Translations under genes and position numbers: made by a program | Source: Streptomyces sp. f51 | GTDB lineage: Bacteria; Actinomycetota; Actinomycetes; Streptomycetales; Streptomycetaceae | Assembly (NCBI RefSeq): GCF_037940415.1 | Contig: NZ_CP149798.1 | Location: 3,398,501-3,462,500, forward strand | Direction: 5' to 3' | Length of the DNA stretch: 64,000 nt | The notes under the pieces: model-generated | Told to the model about the DNA's origin: nothing | The model's input: the letters and a program-made list of their open reading frames with translations, nothing else | The model's database searches: none | Shown: positions 35,009 through 43,712 of the stretch, piece by piece | Position numbering within the stretch: the first letter of the stretch is position 1 | Layout: every line of letters begins with the position of its first letter

Positions 35009-35027
35009 CGTGTTCCCCTGGAGTGAA

Positions 35028-35059
35028 GGGCGCCGCCCCCGGCATCAGGCGCGGCGCCC
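35028..35059 (+). terminator. Weak hairpin after the Nudix gene
   Basis: GGGCGCCGC (35028-35036) pairs with GCGGCGCCC (35051-35059), loop 14 bases, no T-run. It could close the ppk transcript before the pst promoter. Confidence 0.4.
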
Positions 35060-35298
35060 CGGCATGCGCGAAAAGCGATCCCTGGGGAGCCGCGGACGGA
35101 CACGCACCGTAGTGACCGCACCCTTCGCTGTTGCTCATGAGGAAATCGGGGCGAATGAGCTATGACGGGAACATGGGCATCGTCCATCACGCACGCACCC
35201 GTTCGATTACCTGGAGTTTCCCTTCCGGCCCCCTCGACCGGGACATACCCGTGTCCTCGACGTGAGCGTTCCGTGACCTCACCGCACCGCCGTCAGGG
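35060..35298 (+). other. Non-coding region between the Nudix gene and the pst PHO box
   Basis: Together with the regulatory sites this forms a 460-base gap before pstS. No supported gene. It ends just before the PHO box cluster and is the upstream part of the pst control region. Confidence 0.4.
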
Positions 35299-35342
35299 GT
35301 TCACCCCCCGTTCACTTACGGCCTTCGGCGCCTTCACCTGAT
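35299..35342 (+). promoter_or_regulatory. PHO box cluster of the pst operon
   Basis: Four adjacent 11-base units: GTTCACCCCCC (35299-35309), GTTCACTTACG (35310-35320), GCCTTCGGCGC (35321-35331) and CTTCACCTGAT (35332-35342). The first two match the Streptomyces PhoP direct-repeat consensus closely; the last two are partial. It lies about 130 bases before pstS, as in other Streptomyces, and should bind PhoP when phosphate is scarce. Confidence 0.88.
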
Positions 35343-35468
35343 CTGCTTAATTTCGGCCTTACGCGGTGCGAAGGACGCCTCAGGGCGAACCTTCACCTCG
35401 CTACGGACCGCAGTACACAGACATCGCACGCCGCCACCTGACGGCGGCTCCTGGAAGGAACTCCCGAA

Positions 35469-36599
35469 GTGAAGCTTCAGCGCATGAACCGGCGGGCCCT
35501 CACCCTCGGTGCTCTCGCCGTCTCCGGCGCCCTGGCCCTCACGGCGTGCGGCTCTGACGACACCGGCAACACCAGCGGTGGCGGCAGCTCGGCCTCGGCC
35601 AGCAACAACAGCGCCATCAAGTGTGACAACGCCAAGGGTCAGCTTCAGGCCTCCGGCTCCTCCGCGCAGAAGAACGCGATCGACGCCTGGACGAAGGCCT
35701 TCACGGCCGCCTGCAAGGACGTCCAGATCAACTACAACCCGACCGGTTCGGGCGCCGGCGTCACCGCCTTCACCCAGGGCCAGACCGCGTTCGCCGGTTC
35801 GGACTCGCCGCTCAAGCCCGAAGAGGCCACGGCCGCGAAGAAGGTCTGCGGCGGCAACGCCGCGGTCGACCTGCCCATGGTCGGCGGCCCCATCGCGATC
35901 GGCTACAACGTCCCGGGTGTCGACAACCTGGTCCTGGACTCCGCCACGCTCGCCAAGATCTTCGACGGCAAGATCACGACGTGGAACGACAAGGCCATCC
36001 AGGCCCTGAACCCCAAGGCGAAGCTCCCCTCCACCAAGATCCAGGCGTTCCACCGCTCGGACGAGTCCGGCACCACGGACAACTTCACCAAGTACCTCAT
36101 CGCCACCGCCCCGTCGGACTGGAAGTACTCCGGCGGCAAGGCCTGGCAGGCGAAGGGCGGCCAGTCCGCCCAGGGTTCCGCCGGTCTCGCCCAGCAGGTG
36201 AACCAGACGCCCGGCGCGATCTCGTACTTCGAGCTCTCCTACGCCACGGGCAGCATCAAGGCCGCGGCCCTCAAGACCGCCGCCGCCACCCCGGCCGCCG
36301 CCACCGTCGAGAACGCCACCAAGGCCATCTCGACCGCCAAGGTCGTCGGCACCGGCAACGACCTCGCGCTCCAGCTGAACTACAAGCCGACCGCCGACGG
36401 CGCCTACCCGCTGACGCTGGTCACCTACGAGATCCTCTGCGAGAAGGGCAACAAGGCCGACACGCTGGCCGCGACGAAGGCCTTCCTCACCTACACCGCG
36501 AGCGAGGACGGCCAGAAGCAGCTGACCGCCGCCCAGTACGCGCCGATCCCCGCCGAGATCATCACCAAGGTCCGCTCCGTCGTCTCGAACCTGAGCTGA
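35469..36599 (+). CDS. pstS: Phosphate-binding lipoprotein PstS
   Basis: A 376-residue lipoprotein. GTG 35469 follows an AAGGAAC site; the signal sequence ends in lipobox LTAC with the lipidated Cys. Phosphate-binding signals: ASGSSAQKNAIDAW, PTGSGAGVTAF, FAGSDSPLKPEEA and HRSDESGTTDNF, which form hydrogen bonds to phosphate. It captures phosphate outside the cell for PstCAB. Strongly PhoP-controlled through the upstream boxes. A hairpin follows its stop and precedes pstC. Confidence 0.97.
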   Translation: MKLQRMNRRALTLGALAVSGALALTACGSDDTGNTSGGGSSASASNNSAIKCDNAKGQLQASGSSAQKNAIDAWTKAFTAACKDVQINYNPTGSGAGVTAFTQGQTAFAGSDSPLKPEEATAAKKVCGGNAAVDLPMVGGPIAIGYNVPGVDNLVLDSATLAKIFDGKITTWNDKAIQALNPKAKLPSTKIQAFHRSDESGTTDNFTKYLIATAPSDWKYSGGKAWQAKGGQSAQGSAGLAQQVNQTPGAISYFELSYATGSIKAAALKTAAATPAAATVENATKAISTAKVVGTGNDLALQLNYKPTADGAYPLTLVTYEILCEKGNKADTLAATKAFLTYTASEDGQKQLTAAQYAPIPAEIITKVRSVVSNLS

Positions 36600-36608
36600 C
36601 CCGAGTGT

Positions 36609-36635
36609 GCGGCCCGCCTCGCCGAGGCGGGCCGC
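36609..36635 (+). terminator. Hairpin between pstS and pstC (attenuator or mRNA end)
   Basis: GCGGCCCGCCTC (36609-36620) pairs with GAGGCGGGCCGC (36624-36635), loop GCC; 12 perfect pairs, no T-run. It sits 10 bases past the pstS stop and 61 before pstC. It could stop part of the transcripts or protect pstS mRNA, giving more PstS than PstCAB. Confidence 0.7.
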
Positions 36636-36696
36636 ACCGTCCGGTGCACCGCCGCCTGGAGCCGCCACTCGATCCGGCTCCGCAGACCGGAGACTC

Positions 36697-37704
36697 ATGA
36701 TGGACATATCTACTCAAAGCACTGAAGCGCCTCCCCCCACCCCACGATCGTCGGCCACGCGCAAGCGGGCCGCCCGCGGTGCCACCCGCCCCGGAGACCG
36801 CGTCTTCCTCGCGCTCTCCCGCGGTTCCGGCATCCTCCTGCTGGTGATCATGGCCGCCATCGCGGTCTTCCTCACCTACCGCGCCTCGCTCGCGCTCAGC
36901 AAGAACCACGGCAACTTCCTCACCACCTTCGAGTGGAACACCGGCTTCACGCCGCCGGTCTTCGGCATCGCGGTGCTGGCCTTCGGCACGGTGGTCTCCG
37001 CGATCATCGCCATGGCCCTCGCGGTCCCGGTCGCCGTCGGCATCGCGCTGTTCATCACGCACTACGCGCCGCGCAAGCTCGGCGGACCCATCGCGTACGT
37101 GATCGACCTGCTCGCCGCCGTCCCCTCCATCGTGTACGGCCTCTGGGGCGCCATCGTCCTCGTACCGCACATGAACGGGCTGTTCGGCTGGCTCAACACC
37201 TACCTCGGCTGGACCGGCATCTTCAGCTGGCAGCAGGGAGCACCCCGCTCCATGCTCACCGTCGGCATCCTGCTCGCGATCATGATCCTTCCGATCATCA
37301 CCAACGTGAGCCGCGAGGTCTTCCGCCAGGCACCCCAGATGCACCAGGAAGCCGCACTGGCCCTCGGCGCCACGCGCTGGGAGGTCATCCGCATGTCGGT
37401 GCTGCCCTTCGGCCGTTCCGGCGTGATCTCCGCCTCGATGCTCGGCCTCGGCCGCGCGCTCGGCGAGACGATGGCCGTCGCCACCGTGCTCTCCCCGACC
37501 TTCGACATCCAGGCCAGCCTGCTCGATCCCGGCGGCGGCACCTTCGCCCAGAACATCGCGGCCAAGTTCAACGAGGCCACCGTGTTCGGCCAGGACGCCC
37601 TGATCGCCTCGGGTCTCGTCCTGTTCGTGATCACCCTGCTGGTGAACGGCGCGGCGCGCTTCATCATCAACCGCCGCAAGGAGTACTCGGGGGCCAACGC
37701 ATGA
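36697..37704 (+). CDS. pstC: Phosphate ABC transporter permease PstC
   Basis: A 335-residue permease with six transmembrane helices. The cytoplasmic EAA-type loop is HQEAALALGATRWEVIRMSVLP. A gap region near LSKNHGNFLTTFEWN follows the first helix, as in PstC. ATG 36697 with GGAG upstream (ATG 36700 also possible). It pairs with PstA; the stop overlaps the pstA start as ATGA. Confidence 0.96.
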   Translation: MMDISTQSTEAPPPTPRSSATRKRAARGATRPGDRVFLALSRGSGILLLVIMAAIAVFLTYRASLALSKNHGNFLTTFEWNTGFTPPVFGIAVLAFGTVVSAIIAMALAVPVAVGIALFITHYAPRKLGGPIAYVIDLLAAVPSIVYGLWGAIVLVPHMNGLFGWLNTYLGWTGIFSWQQGAPRSMLTVGILLAIMILPIITNVSREVFRQAPQMHQEAALALGATRWEVIRMSVLPFGRSGVISASMLGLGRALGETMAVATVLSPTFDIQASLLDPGGGTFAQNIAAKFNEATVFGQDALIASGLVLFVITLLVNGAARFIINRRKEYSGANA

Positions 37705-38759
37705 GCAACGCACCCGTCACCCGCAAGCACGCCAGCAGCCTGCGCGGCGGCAGCCTTCCCAAGTGGTCCCCCTGGGCCATCGCGGCGGGTTCCATCGCGC
37801 TCGGCCTGGGGATCTCCTTCGCCGCCGGCCTGGAGAGCAAGGTCCAGTGGGGCCTGATCGCCGCGATCGTCTTCGTCCTCGGTACGTACGTCTTCGCCGC
37901 GCGCGTCGAGGGCCGCCGCCAGGCCAAGGACCGCGTCGCCACCAGCCTGGTCTGGGTCTGCTTCATCGTCGCCGTGGTGCCGCTGGTCTCCCTCATCTGG
38001 GAGACCCTCAAGCGCGGCGTCAAGGTCTTCGACGTCTTCTTCCTGAGCCACTCCATGGGCGTGGTCGCCGACACCGAGACCGGTGGCGGCATCTACCACG
38101 CGATCATCGGCACGCTGGAGCAGGTGGGCATCGCCTCGCTCATCGCCGTACCGATCGGCGTGCTCACCGCGATCTACCTCGTCGAGTACGGCCGCGGCAA
38201 GCTCGCCAAGGCGGTCACCTTCTTCGTCGACGTCATGACGGGTGTCCCGTCGATCGTCGCCGGTCTGTTCGTTCTCAGCTTCTGGATCCTGATCCTGGGC
38301 ATGGGCTACTCCGGCTTCGCCGGCGCGATGGCCCTGTCGATCCTGATGATGCCCGTGGTGGTCCGCTCCACCGAGGAGATGCTCAAGCTCGTCCCGAACG
38401 AGCTGCGCGAGGCCTCCCTGGCCCTCGGCATCCCGAAGTGGCGCACCATCCTCAAGGTGGTCCTGCCGACGTCCATCGGCGGTATCACCACGGGTGTGAT
38501 GCTCGCGGTCGCGCGTATCACCGGTGAGACCGCTCCCGTGCTGCTGTTGGTGTGGGGTACGAACTTCATCAACAACAACCCGTTCGACGGCCCGCAGGCC
38601 TCGCTGCCGCTGTACATCTACCGGCAGTACGCCGCGGGAACCCCGGCGTCCACCGACAGGGCCTGGGCAGCGGCACTCGCCCTCATCCTGTTCGTCATGA
38701 TCCTCAACATGGGAGCCCGCGCCATCGCGCGCTGGAAGGCACCCAAGACGGGCCGCTGA
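37701..38759 (+). CDS. pstA: Phosphate ABC transporter permease PstA
   Basis: A 352-residue permease starting ATG 37701, coupled to pstC. It has two extra helices near the N-terminus (about 25-70) before the six-helix core; the coupling loop is [20 protein letters not shown]. With PstC it forms the membrane channel for phosphate, powered by PstB. Confidence 0.96.
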   Translation: MSNAPVTRKHASSLRGGSLPKWSPWAIAAGSIALGLGISFAAGLESKVQWGLIAAIVFVLGTYVFAARVEGRRQAKDRVATSLVWVCFIVAVVPLVSLIWETLKRGVKVFDVFFLSHSMGVVADTETGGGIYHAIIGTLEQVGIASLIAVPIGVLTAIYLVEYGRGKLAKAVTFFVDVMTGVPSIVAGLFVLSFWILILGMGYSGFAGAMALSILMMPVVVRSTEEMLKLVPNELREASLALGIPKWRTILKVVLPTSIGGITTGVMLAVARITGETAPVLLLVWGTNFINNNPFDGPQASLPLYIYRQYAAGTPASTDRAWAAALALILFVMILNMGARAIARWKAPKTGR

Positions 38760-38806
38760 CGCGGCCGATCAGCGACCCGATCCTTCCGAAAGAAGCAGTG
38801 ACTGAC

Positions 38807-39583
38807 ATGGCCAAGCGAATCGACGTAAGCGGTCTGACCGCCTACTACGGCGCCCACAAGGCGATCGAAGACATCTCCATGACGGTCGAGCCCCGCTCGG
38901 TGACGGCCTTCATCGGCCCCTCCGGCTGCGGCAAGTCGACCTTCCTGCGCACCCTGAACCGCATGCACGAGGTCACCCCCGGTGGCCGCGTCGAGGGCAA
39001 GGTGCTCCTCGACGACGAGGACCTGTACGGCAACGGCATAGACCCCGTCGCCGTGCGCCGCACCATCGGCATGGTCTTCCAGCGCCCCAACCCCTTCCCC
39101 ACCATGTCGATCTTCGACAACGTGGCGGCGGGCCTGAAGCTCAACGGCAGCTACAAGAAGTCCGAGCTCGGCGACATCGTGGAGCGGTCCCTCAAGGGCG
39201 CGAACCTCTGGAACGAGGTCAAGGACCGGCTGAACAAGCCCGGTTCCGGCCTGTCCGGCGGTCAGCAGCAGCGTCTGTGCATCGCGCGGGCGATCGCGGT
39301 CGAGCCGCAGGTCCTCCTCATGGACGAGCCCTGCTCGGCCCTCGACCCGATCTCCACCCTCGCCATCGAGGACCTGATCGGTGAGCTGAAGGAGCGTTTC
39401 ACGATCGTCATCGTGACGCACAACATGCAGCAGGCCGCCCGTGTCTCCGACCGCACGGCGTTCTTCAACCTGTCCGCGGTGGGCCAGCCCGGCCGCCTCA
39501 TCGAGATCGACGACACGGAGCGCATCTTCTCCAACCCGTCGGTCCAGGCCACGGAGGACTACATCTCCGGCCGCTTCGGCTGA
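38807..39583 (+). CDS. pstB: Phosphate ABC transporter ATP-binding protein PstB
   Basis: A 258-residue ATPase: Walker [10 protein letters not shown]-loop [10 protein letters not shown] (typical of PstB), signature LSGGQQQR, Walker [14 protein letters not shown] and switch His in [10 protein letters not shown] 38807 is chosen; an in-frame GTG at 38798 would add three residues. It ends the pst operon before a strong terminator. No phoU follows. Confidence 0.97.
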   Translation: MAKRIDVSGLTAYYGAHKAIEDISMTVEPRSVTAFIGPSGCGKSTFLRTLNRMHEVTPGGRVEGKVLLDDEDLYGNGIDPVAVRRTIGMVFQRPNPFPTMSIFDNVAAGLKLNGSYKKSELGDIVERSLKGANLWNEVKDRLNKPGSGLSGGQQQRLCIARAIAVEPQVLLMDEPCSALDPISTLAIEDLIGELKERFTIVIVTHNMQQAARVSDRTAFFNLSAVGQPGRLIEIDDTERIFSNPSVQATEDYISGRFG

Positions 39584-39644
39584 CCTGACGGTCTCCCCGA
39601 ACCCCTCGCGGTGCTGCATGGCGGTGCCACCGCGAGGACGAGAA

Positions 39645-39684
39645 GGGCCCGCCCCTGGCTCCCGGGGGCGGGCCCGTTCGTTTT
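39645..39684 (+). terminator. Rho-independent terminator of the pst operon
   Basis: GGGCCCGCCCC (39645-39655) pairs with GGGGCGGGCCC (39665-39675), loop 9 bases, followed by GTTCGTTTT. A second weaker stem (CCTCGCGGTG...) lies just before it. Confidence 0.9.
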
Positions 39685-39894
39685 CCCGGCCGGGGGTGTC
39701 CAGCCCGTCCGGCGTGTGCGGACGAGGCCCTTCAGGCCGAAGCGGGGGCGGGATCCGCGAGCCGGCGTCAGGGCTTCGCCCTGGAGCGCCTTCCCGGCGT
39801 ACGCGTACGGGGACCATCGGGCGGGTGGGAAACGCCTGGGGCCGGCCCCGAAGGACCGGCCCCTGACGATCAGGCTCCCTAGGAGCGCCCGCTG
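39685..39894. other. Non-coding region between pstB and pit
   Basis: With the terminator this forms a 310-base gap between convergent genes. No supported gene. GGGGCCGG (39838-39845) and CCGGCCCC (39856-39863) form an 8-bp stem that may end the minus-strand pit transcript. Confidence 0.45.
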
Positions 39895-40893
39895 CTAGAG
39901 GAACGCGAGGTTCACGACCCAGAAGGCGGCGGCGGCCACGAGAGCCGCGGCCGGCATGGTGATGAACCAGCCGAGGACGATGTTCTTGGCGACACCCCAG
40001 CGCACGGCGTTCACGCGCTTCGTCGCCCCGACACCCATGATCGCCGAGGTGATGACATGGGTCGTGGAGATCGGCGCCTTGAACAGGTACGCCGTGGCGA
40101 ACATGATCGACGCACCGGTCGTCTCCGCGGCGAAACCCTGCGGCGGATCGAGCTCGATGATCTTCCGTCCGAGCGTCCGCATGATGCGCCAGCCGCCCGC
40201 GTACGTACCCAGCGACAGCATCGCCGCACAGACGATCTTCACCCAGACCGGAATCGGGTCGTTCGCGCTCTGCTCGCCGGCGATGACCAGCGCCATCACC
40301 ACGACACCCATCGTCTTCTGGGCGTCCTGAAGACCGTGCCCGAGCGCCATGCCGGCCGCGGACACCGTCTGCGCGATACGGAAACCGCGCTTGGTCTTGT
40401 GCGGGTTGGACCGCCGGAACAGCCACATGATCACGGCCATCACGAGATAGCCGACGAGCAGACCGACGACCGGCGACAGGAACATCGGGATGATGACCTT
40501 GTCGACCAGCCCGCTCCAGTAGACCGCCGTGCCGCCGGCCAGGGCCGCGCCGACCATGCCGCCGAACAGGGCGTGCGAGGACGAGGACGGCAGACCGAAG
40601 TACCAGGTGACCAGGTTCCAGGTGATCGCGCCGATGAGCGCCGCGAAGAGGATGCCCATCCCCTTCGAACCCTCGGGTGTCTGGATCAGCCCCTCACTGA
40701 CGGTCTTGGCGACACCGCTGCCGAGGAACGCGCCGGCGAGGTTCATCACCGCGGCCATGGCGAGCGCGGCCCGCGGCGTCAGGGCGCGCGTGGACACGGA
40801 GGTGGCGATGGCGTTCGCCGAGTCGTGGAAGCCGTTCGTGTACGTGAAACCGAGCGCGACCCCGATGGTCACGATCAAAGCAAAGGTGTCCAT
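39895..40893 (-). CDS. pitH1: Low-affinity inorganic phosphate transporter (Pit family)
   Basis: A 332-residue membrane protein with about ten helices and the PiT signature GFTYTNGFHDSANAIATSVS near the N-terminus and a repeated half with ETTGASIMFATAYLFKAPIS. It moves phosphate, often as a metal-phosphate complex, with protons. It lies 7 bases after the DUF47 gene in one operon. In S. coelicolor the equivalent gene is called pitH1; I recall it is less phosphate-controlled than pitH2, and no PHO box was seen here. Confidence 0.93.
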   Translation of the reverse strand: MDTFALIVTIGVALGFTYTNGFHDSANAIATSVSTRALTPRAALAMAAVMNLAGAFLGSGVAKTVSEGLIQTPEGSKGMGILFAALIGAITWNLVTWYFGLPSSSSHALFGGMVGAALAGGTAVYWSGLVDKVIIPMFLSPVVGLLVGYLVMAVIMWLFRRSNPHKTKRGFRIAQTVSAAGMALGHGLQDAQKTMGVVVMALVIAGEQSANDPIPVWVKIVCAAMLSLGTYAGGWRIMRTLGRKIIELDPPQGFAAETTGASIMFATAYLFKAPISTTHVITSAIMGVGATKRVNAVRWGVAKNIVLGWFITMPAAALVAAAAFWVVNLAFL

Positions 40894-40900
40894 GAACGGG

Positions 40901-41521
40901 TCAGGACTCCTTGACGGCGATGGTCTCCACCGTGTTCGCCACGTGCTCGAACGCGTCGGCCGCTTCCTCCAGCACGTCCACGATCTGCTTGAGCTTCAGC
41001 ACCTCGATGGCGTCGTACTTGCCGTTGAACAGGTGGGCCAGCAGCTTGCGATGGATCTGGTCGGCCTGGTTCTCCAGACGGTTGACCTCGATCCAGTACT
41101 CCGTGAGGTTGTCCATGGTCCGCAGGTTGGGCATGGCCTCGGCGGTCAGCTCCGCCGCCCGCGCCAGCACCTCGATCTGCTGCTCGACGCCCTTGGGGAG
41201 TTCCTCGACGTTGTAGAGGACGACCAGATCGACGGCCTCCTCCATGAAGTCCATGATGTCGTCGAGGGACGAGGCCAGGTTGTAGATGTCCTCGCGGTCG
41301 AAGGGCGTGATGAAGGAGGAGTTCAGCTGGTGGAAGATCGCGTGTGTCGCGTCGTCACCGGCGTGTTCCGCGGCCCGCATACGCTCTGCGATCTCGGCCC
41401 GAGCGGAAGCGTCCGCCCCGAGCAGTTCCATCAGGAGCTTCGAGCCCGTGACGATGTTGTCCGCGGATGCGGAGAACATGTCGTAGAAGCTCGTCTCCCT
41501 GGGGGTCAGACGAAAACGCAC
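40901..41521 (-). CDS. DUF47 (PhoU-like) protein, Pit accessory factor
   Basis: A 206-residue all-helical protein of the PhoU-like DUF47 family (MRFRLTPRETSFYDMF start; acidic metal-binding stretches EHAGDDATHAIF and DREDIYNLASSLDDIMDFME). Family members are always next to pit genes and are thought to modulate Pit transport. It is the first gene of the two-gene operon; no clear PHO box upstream. Confidence 0.92.
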   Translation of the reverse strand: MRFRLTPRETSFYDMFSASADNIVTGSKLLMELLGADASARAEIAERMRAAEHAGDDATHAIFHQLNSSFITPFDREDIYNLASSLDDIMDFMEEAVDLVVLYNVEELPKGVEQQIEVLARAAELTAEAMPNLRTMDNLTEYWIEVNRLENQADQIHRKLLAHLFNGKYDAIEVLKLKQIVDVLEEAADAFEHVANTVETIAVKES

Positions 41522-41686
41522 GTTGGGGTCCTCGGAGTGCTTCGATTCGGTCAGGCTGATGCTAGGTGCATCATCCGGCCACGGCTAAGGGGCCGCCACC
41601 CAGTGTCGCCCATCGGGCACAGTGATCGGCACGGGGTCCGTCACCGGCGCCGGGCAAGGGGTCCTTACCCAGCAAAGTTCGGTACG

Positions 41687-41707
41687 ATATACCCACCAGG
41701 GGTATAT
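41687..41707. promoter_or_regulatory. CsoR operator
   Basis: ATATACCC (41687-41694) and GGGTATAT (41700-41707) flank a short spacer, giving ATACCCACCAGGGGTAT. This matches the actinobacterial CsoR site (TACCC, about 5-6 bases, GGGTA). It lies about 50 bases before the csoR start and should give copper-dependent self-control. Confidence 0.9.
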
Positions 41708-41758
41708 GTAAGTGGCGTTTCAGACAGGATCGCCGATCCGATCCAGCAGGAGGACGCG

Positions 41759-42115
41759 ATGACGACCACCGAGGCCGGCGCGACGGCGCCCTCCGGCGAC
41801 GCGCGGGAGATCGTGACGGACCACGACCGCGGCATCCACGGCTACCACCAGCAGAAGGACGAGCACCTGAAGCGGCTGCGCCGCATCGAGGGCCAGATTC
41901 GCGGTCTCCAGCGCATGGTCGACGAGGATGTCTACTGCATCGACATACTCACGCAGGTGTCCGCCTCCACCAAGGCCCTCCAGTCCTTCGCCCTCCAGCT
42001 CCTGGAGGAGCACCTGCGCCACTGCGTCGCGGACGCGGCGCTCAAGGGCGGCGCCGAAATCGACGCGAAGGTCGAGGAAGCCACGAAGGCGATCGGCCGC
42101 CTGCTGCGCACCTGA
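41759..42115 (+). CDS. csoR: Copper-sensing repressor CsoR
   Basis: A 118-residue four-helix-bundle repressor. The Cu(I) ligands are present: Cys60 (DVYCID), His85 and Cys89 (LEEHLRHCVAD), spaced exactly as in S. lividans CsoR (C75, H100, C104; this protein is 15 residues shorter at the N-terminus). ATG 41759 has AGGAGG upstream. Copper binding releases the operator. No copper ATPase or chaperone gene lies beside it, so targets are elsewhere. Confidence 0.95.
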   Translation: MTTTEAGATAPSGDAREIVTDHDRGIHGYHQQKDEHLKRLRRIEGQIRGLQRMVDEDVYCIDILTQVSASTKALQSFALQLLEEHLRHCVADAALKGGAEIDAKVEEATKAIGRLLRT

Positions 42116-42266
42116 ACCACCCGCAGTCCGCGAACCTCACGCGAGACAGCGGGCGTCGGCCGCGAACCGCGCCAACTGCGCGAACCATGAGAGATACGAC
42201 GCATGTGACATCCGCGACGCACGTTCCCCGGACACCGGACGGGCACCGGGGCGGGGCCGGAAAGGA

Positions 42267-42455
42267 CTAGTCCTCCGCGCGGCGCCGCCCGGGAGCGCGT
42301 TCTTCGGCCACTTTCAGCACCGCGTCGATGCTCTCCAGGCTGAGGCGGTCCTCGTGCGCCGCCGAGGCCGCGATGATCAGCTCGCCGCACAGGTCGATCT
42401 CGGCGAGGGCCACGTGGTCCTGAACTGCCGTACCGCCGACCGGAGCCACGCGCAT
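42267..42455 (-). CDS. Small conserved protein of unknown function
   Basis: A 62-residue protein (MRVAPVGGTAVQDHVALAE...) with an acidic, mostly helical sequence including IDLCGELIIAASAAHEDRLS. I recall near-identical products in other Streptomyces. ATG 42455 follows AGGAAGAGG; a GTG at 42458 is the alternative. The middle Ala-rich AASAAHEDRLSLESIDAVL could form an interaction helix. Convergent with csoR. Function unknown. Confidence 0.72.
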   Translation of the reverse strand: MRVAPVGGTAVQDHVALAEIDLCGELIIAASAAHEDRLSLESIDAVLKVAEERAPGRRRAED

Positions 42456-42588
42456 CACCTCTTCCTGCCGTCACCGGCTTCCTAGAGTAGGGAGCGGCCT
42501 ACGCACCGCGCATGGCACGGAAGGGCCATTTCCGGCCCTCCACTGAAGCTACGGCTCCGGATGCTCTTGCCCGCCGGGCCGGAACCCA

Positions 42589-43422
42589 CTACTCCGCGAT
42601 CTTCCCGGCGTAGATGTCCGAGGAGTCCGGCAGCCGTACGACGGCCGGGCTGCCGAAGTCGTACAGCAGGAGGGTCGAGGCGACGGCGACGGTGCCCCTG
42701 CTCTGTCCGTTGACGAAGCTGAACCGGTGCCGGACCTTGCGCAGCCGCCCCTGGTCGTCGAGGTAGGCGTCGAACGGCACCTCGGTGGTCGCGAACCCCT
42801 TCGCCGCCGCCGTCAGCGCCGGCCGCTGCCCCGCCGAGGCGTCGCGCGCGGCGGTGCCGAGGTCGGCGGTCCCGCGGTAGTGGCGCACGGAGATCCCGGC
42901 GACCTCGGTCCTCCCCACATACGTCACCGACCGCGCGCCGCGCAGCAGTTCGGCCGCCGCGTACGGGTCGGTGGCGCCGCCGGTGACCAGGTTGCCGTCC
43001 GTGAGACCGGCCGTCGCCACGCGCACCCATTTGTCGGCGGGCACTCCGGCTCCCCGGTTCTTCATGAACAGTGCGCCGGGGACGAGGAGTTCGGTGATCG
43101 GACGGTGCTCGGCCGCCCCCGCGGGGTCCTGCGGCAGCAGCACCTTCAGACGCCCCGCCTGCTTCCTGAAGTCGTACACGCCCTGCCCGCGGATGGTGAC
43201 CCGGGTCCCGCCGGTGGCCATCTCCATGGACGTACTCGCCTTGGCGCTGCCCGCCCTCTCCAGGGCGGCCACGGCCCGGCGCAGCGTCTCGGTGGCGCCC
43301 GGCCCGGTGCGGGCGTCCTGAGCGGCCGCACCGCCGCCCGAGCACCCGGTGCCGCAGACCATGAGCCCCGCCGCGACGAACGCGCCGAGGACCGCCGCCC
43401 GTCCCTGCTGCTGCGCCACCAT
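42589..43422 (-). CDS. Putative exported LppX/LprG-like lipoprotein
   Basis: About 277 residues with an N-terminal signal (QGRAAVLGAFVAAGLMVCGTGCSGG). The Cys in GTGC could be lipidated, though Gly rather than Leu at -3 makes the lipobox weak. The rest follows the actinobacterial LppX/LprAFG-type beta-sheet fold: TLRRAVAALERAGSAKASTSM start, KWVRVAT, TDPYAAAELLRG, and VPFDAYLDDQGRLRKVR near the end. Such proteins may carry lipids at the membrane. Start ATG 43422; ATG 43458 would add 12 residues. Confidence 0.75.
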   Translation of the reverse strand: MVAQQQGRAAVLGAFVAAGLMVCGTGCSGGGAAAQDARTGPGATETLRRAVAALERAGSAKASTSMEMATGGTRVTIRGQGVYDFRKQAGRLKVLLPQDPAGAAEHRPITELLVPGALFMKNRGAGVPADKWVRVATAGLTDGNLVTGGATDPYAAAELLRGARSVTYVGRTEVAGISVRHYRGTADLGTAARDASAGQRPALTAAAKGFATTEVPFDAYLDDQGRLRKVRHRFSFVNGQSRGTVAVASTLLLYDFGSPAVVRLPDSSDIYAGKIAE

Positions 43423-43541
43423 CGTCCGCCGACCCCCAGCCGGTCCGTCCCGGGCCATCCCGTCGTTCCCGTTAACGACAGGTGGGGACGCCCGGTCACG
43501 CGGGAGGGGTCCGTTCACCGGGCTTGGGTAACGTTGTGGGT

Positions 43542-43712
43542 GTGGAGCACCTGGACGAGGCGGACCCTCTCCCCGGACACCGGACGACCACGGTCGAGCA
43601 AGGTCCCTTCTGCGTTGCCCGCTGCACCTGCGGCTGGCGGGGCCCGGCCCGGCGCGCCAGAAGCCAGGCCCGCACGGACGCCACGACCCACGCCCTGGCA
43701 GTGACCGCCTGA
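43542..43712 (+). CDS. Small CxC..W protein of unknown function
   Basis: GTG 43542 gives 56 residues (MEHLDEADPLPGHRTTTVEQ...) with FCVARCTCGWRGPARR in the middle. The Cys trio and GWRGPARR core recur, as I recall, in small Streptomyces proteins; C-x3-C-x-C could bind metal. The start rests on this match, as the ribosome site is weak. No function known. Confidence 0.55.
   Translation: MEHLDEADPLPGHRTTTVEQGPFCVARCTCGWRGPARRARSQARTDATTHALAVTA

Noticed and set aside
41522..41680. PHO box before the DUF47-pit operon
   Set aside because: No pair of adjacent 11-base GTTCA-type repeats was found in the upstream region, in contrast to pstS.
42187..42270. Possible 27-codon plus-strand frame after csoR
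   Set aside because: No ribosome site, no recognisable sequence, and it runs into the end of the convergent small gene.
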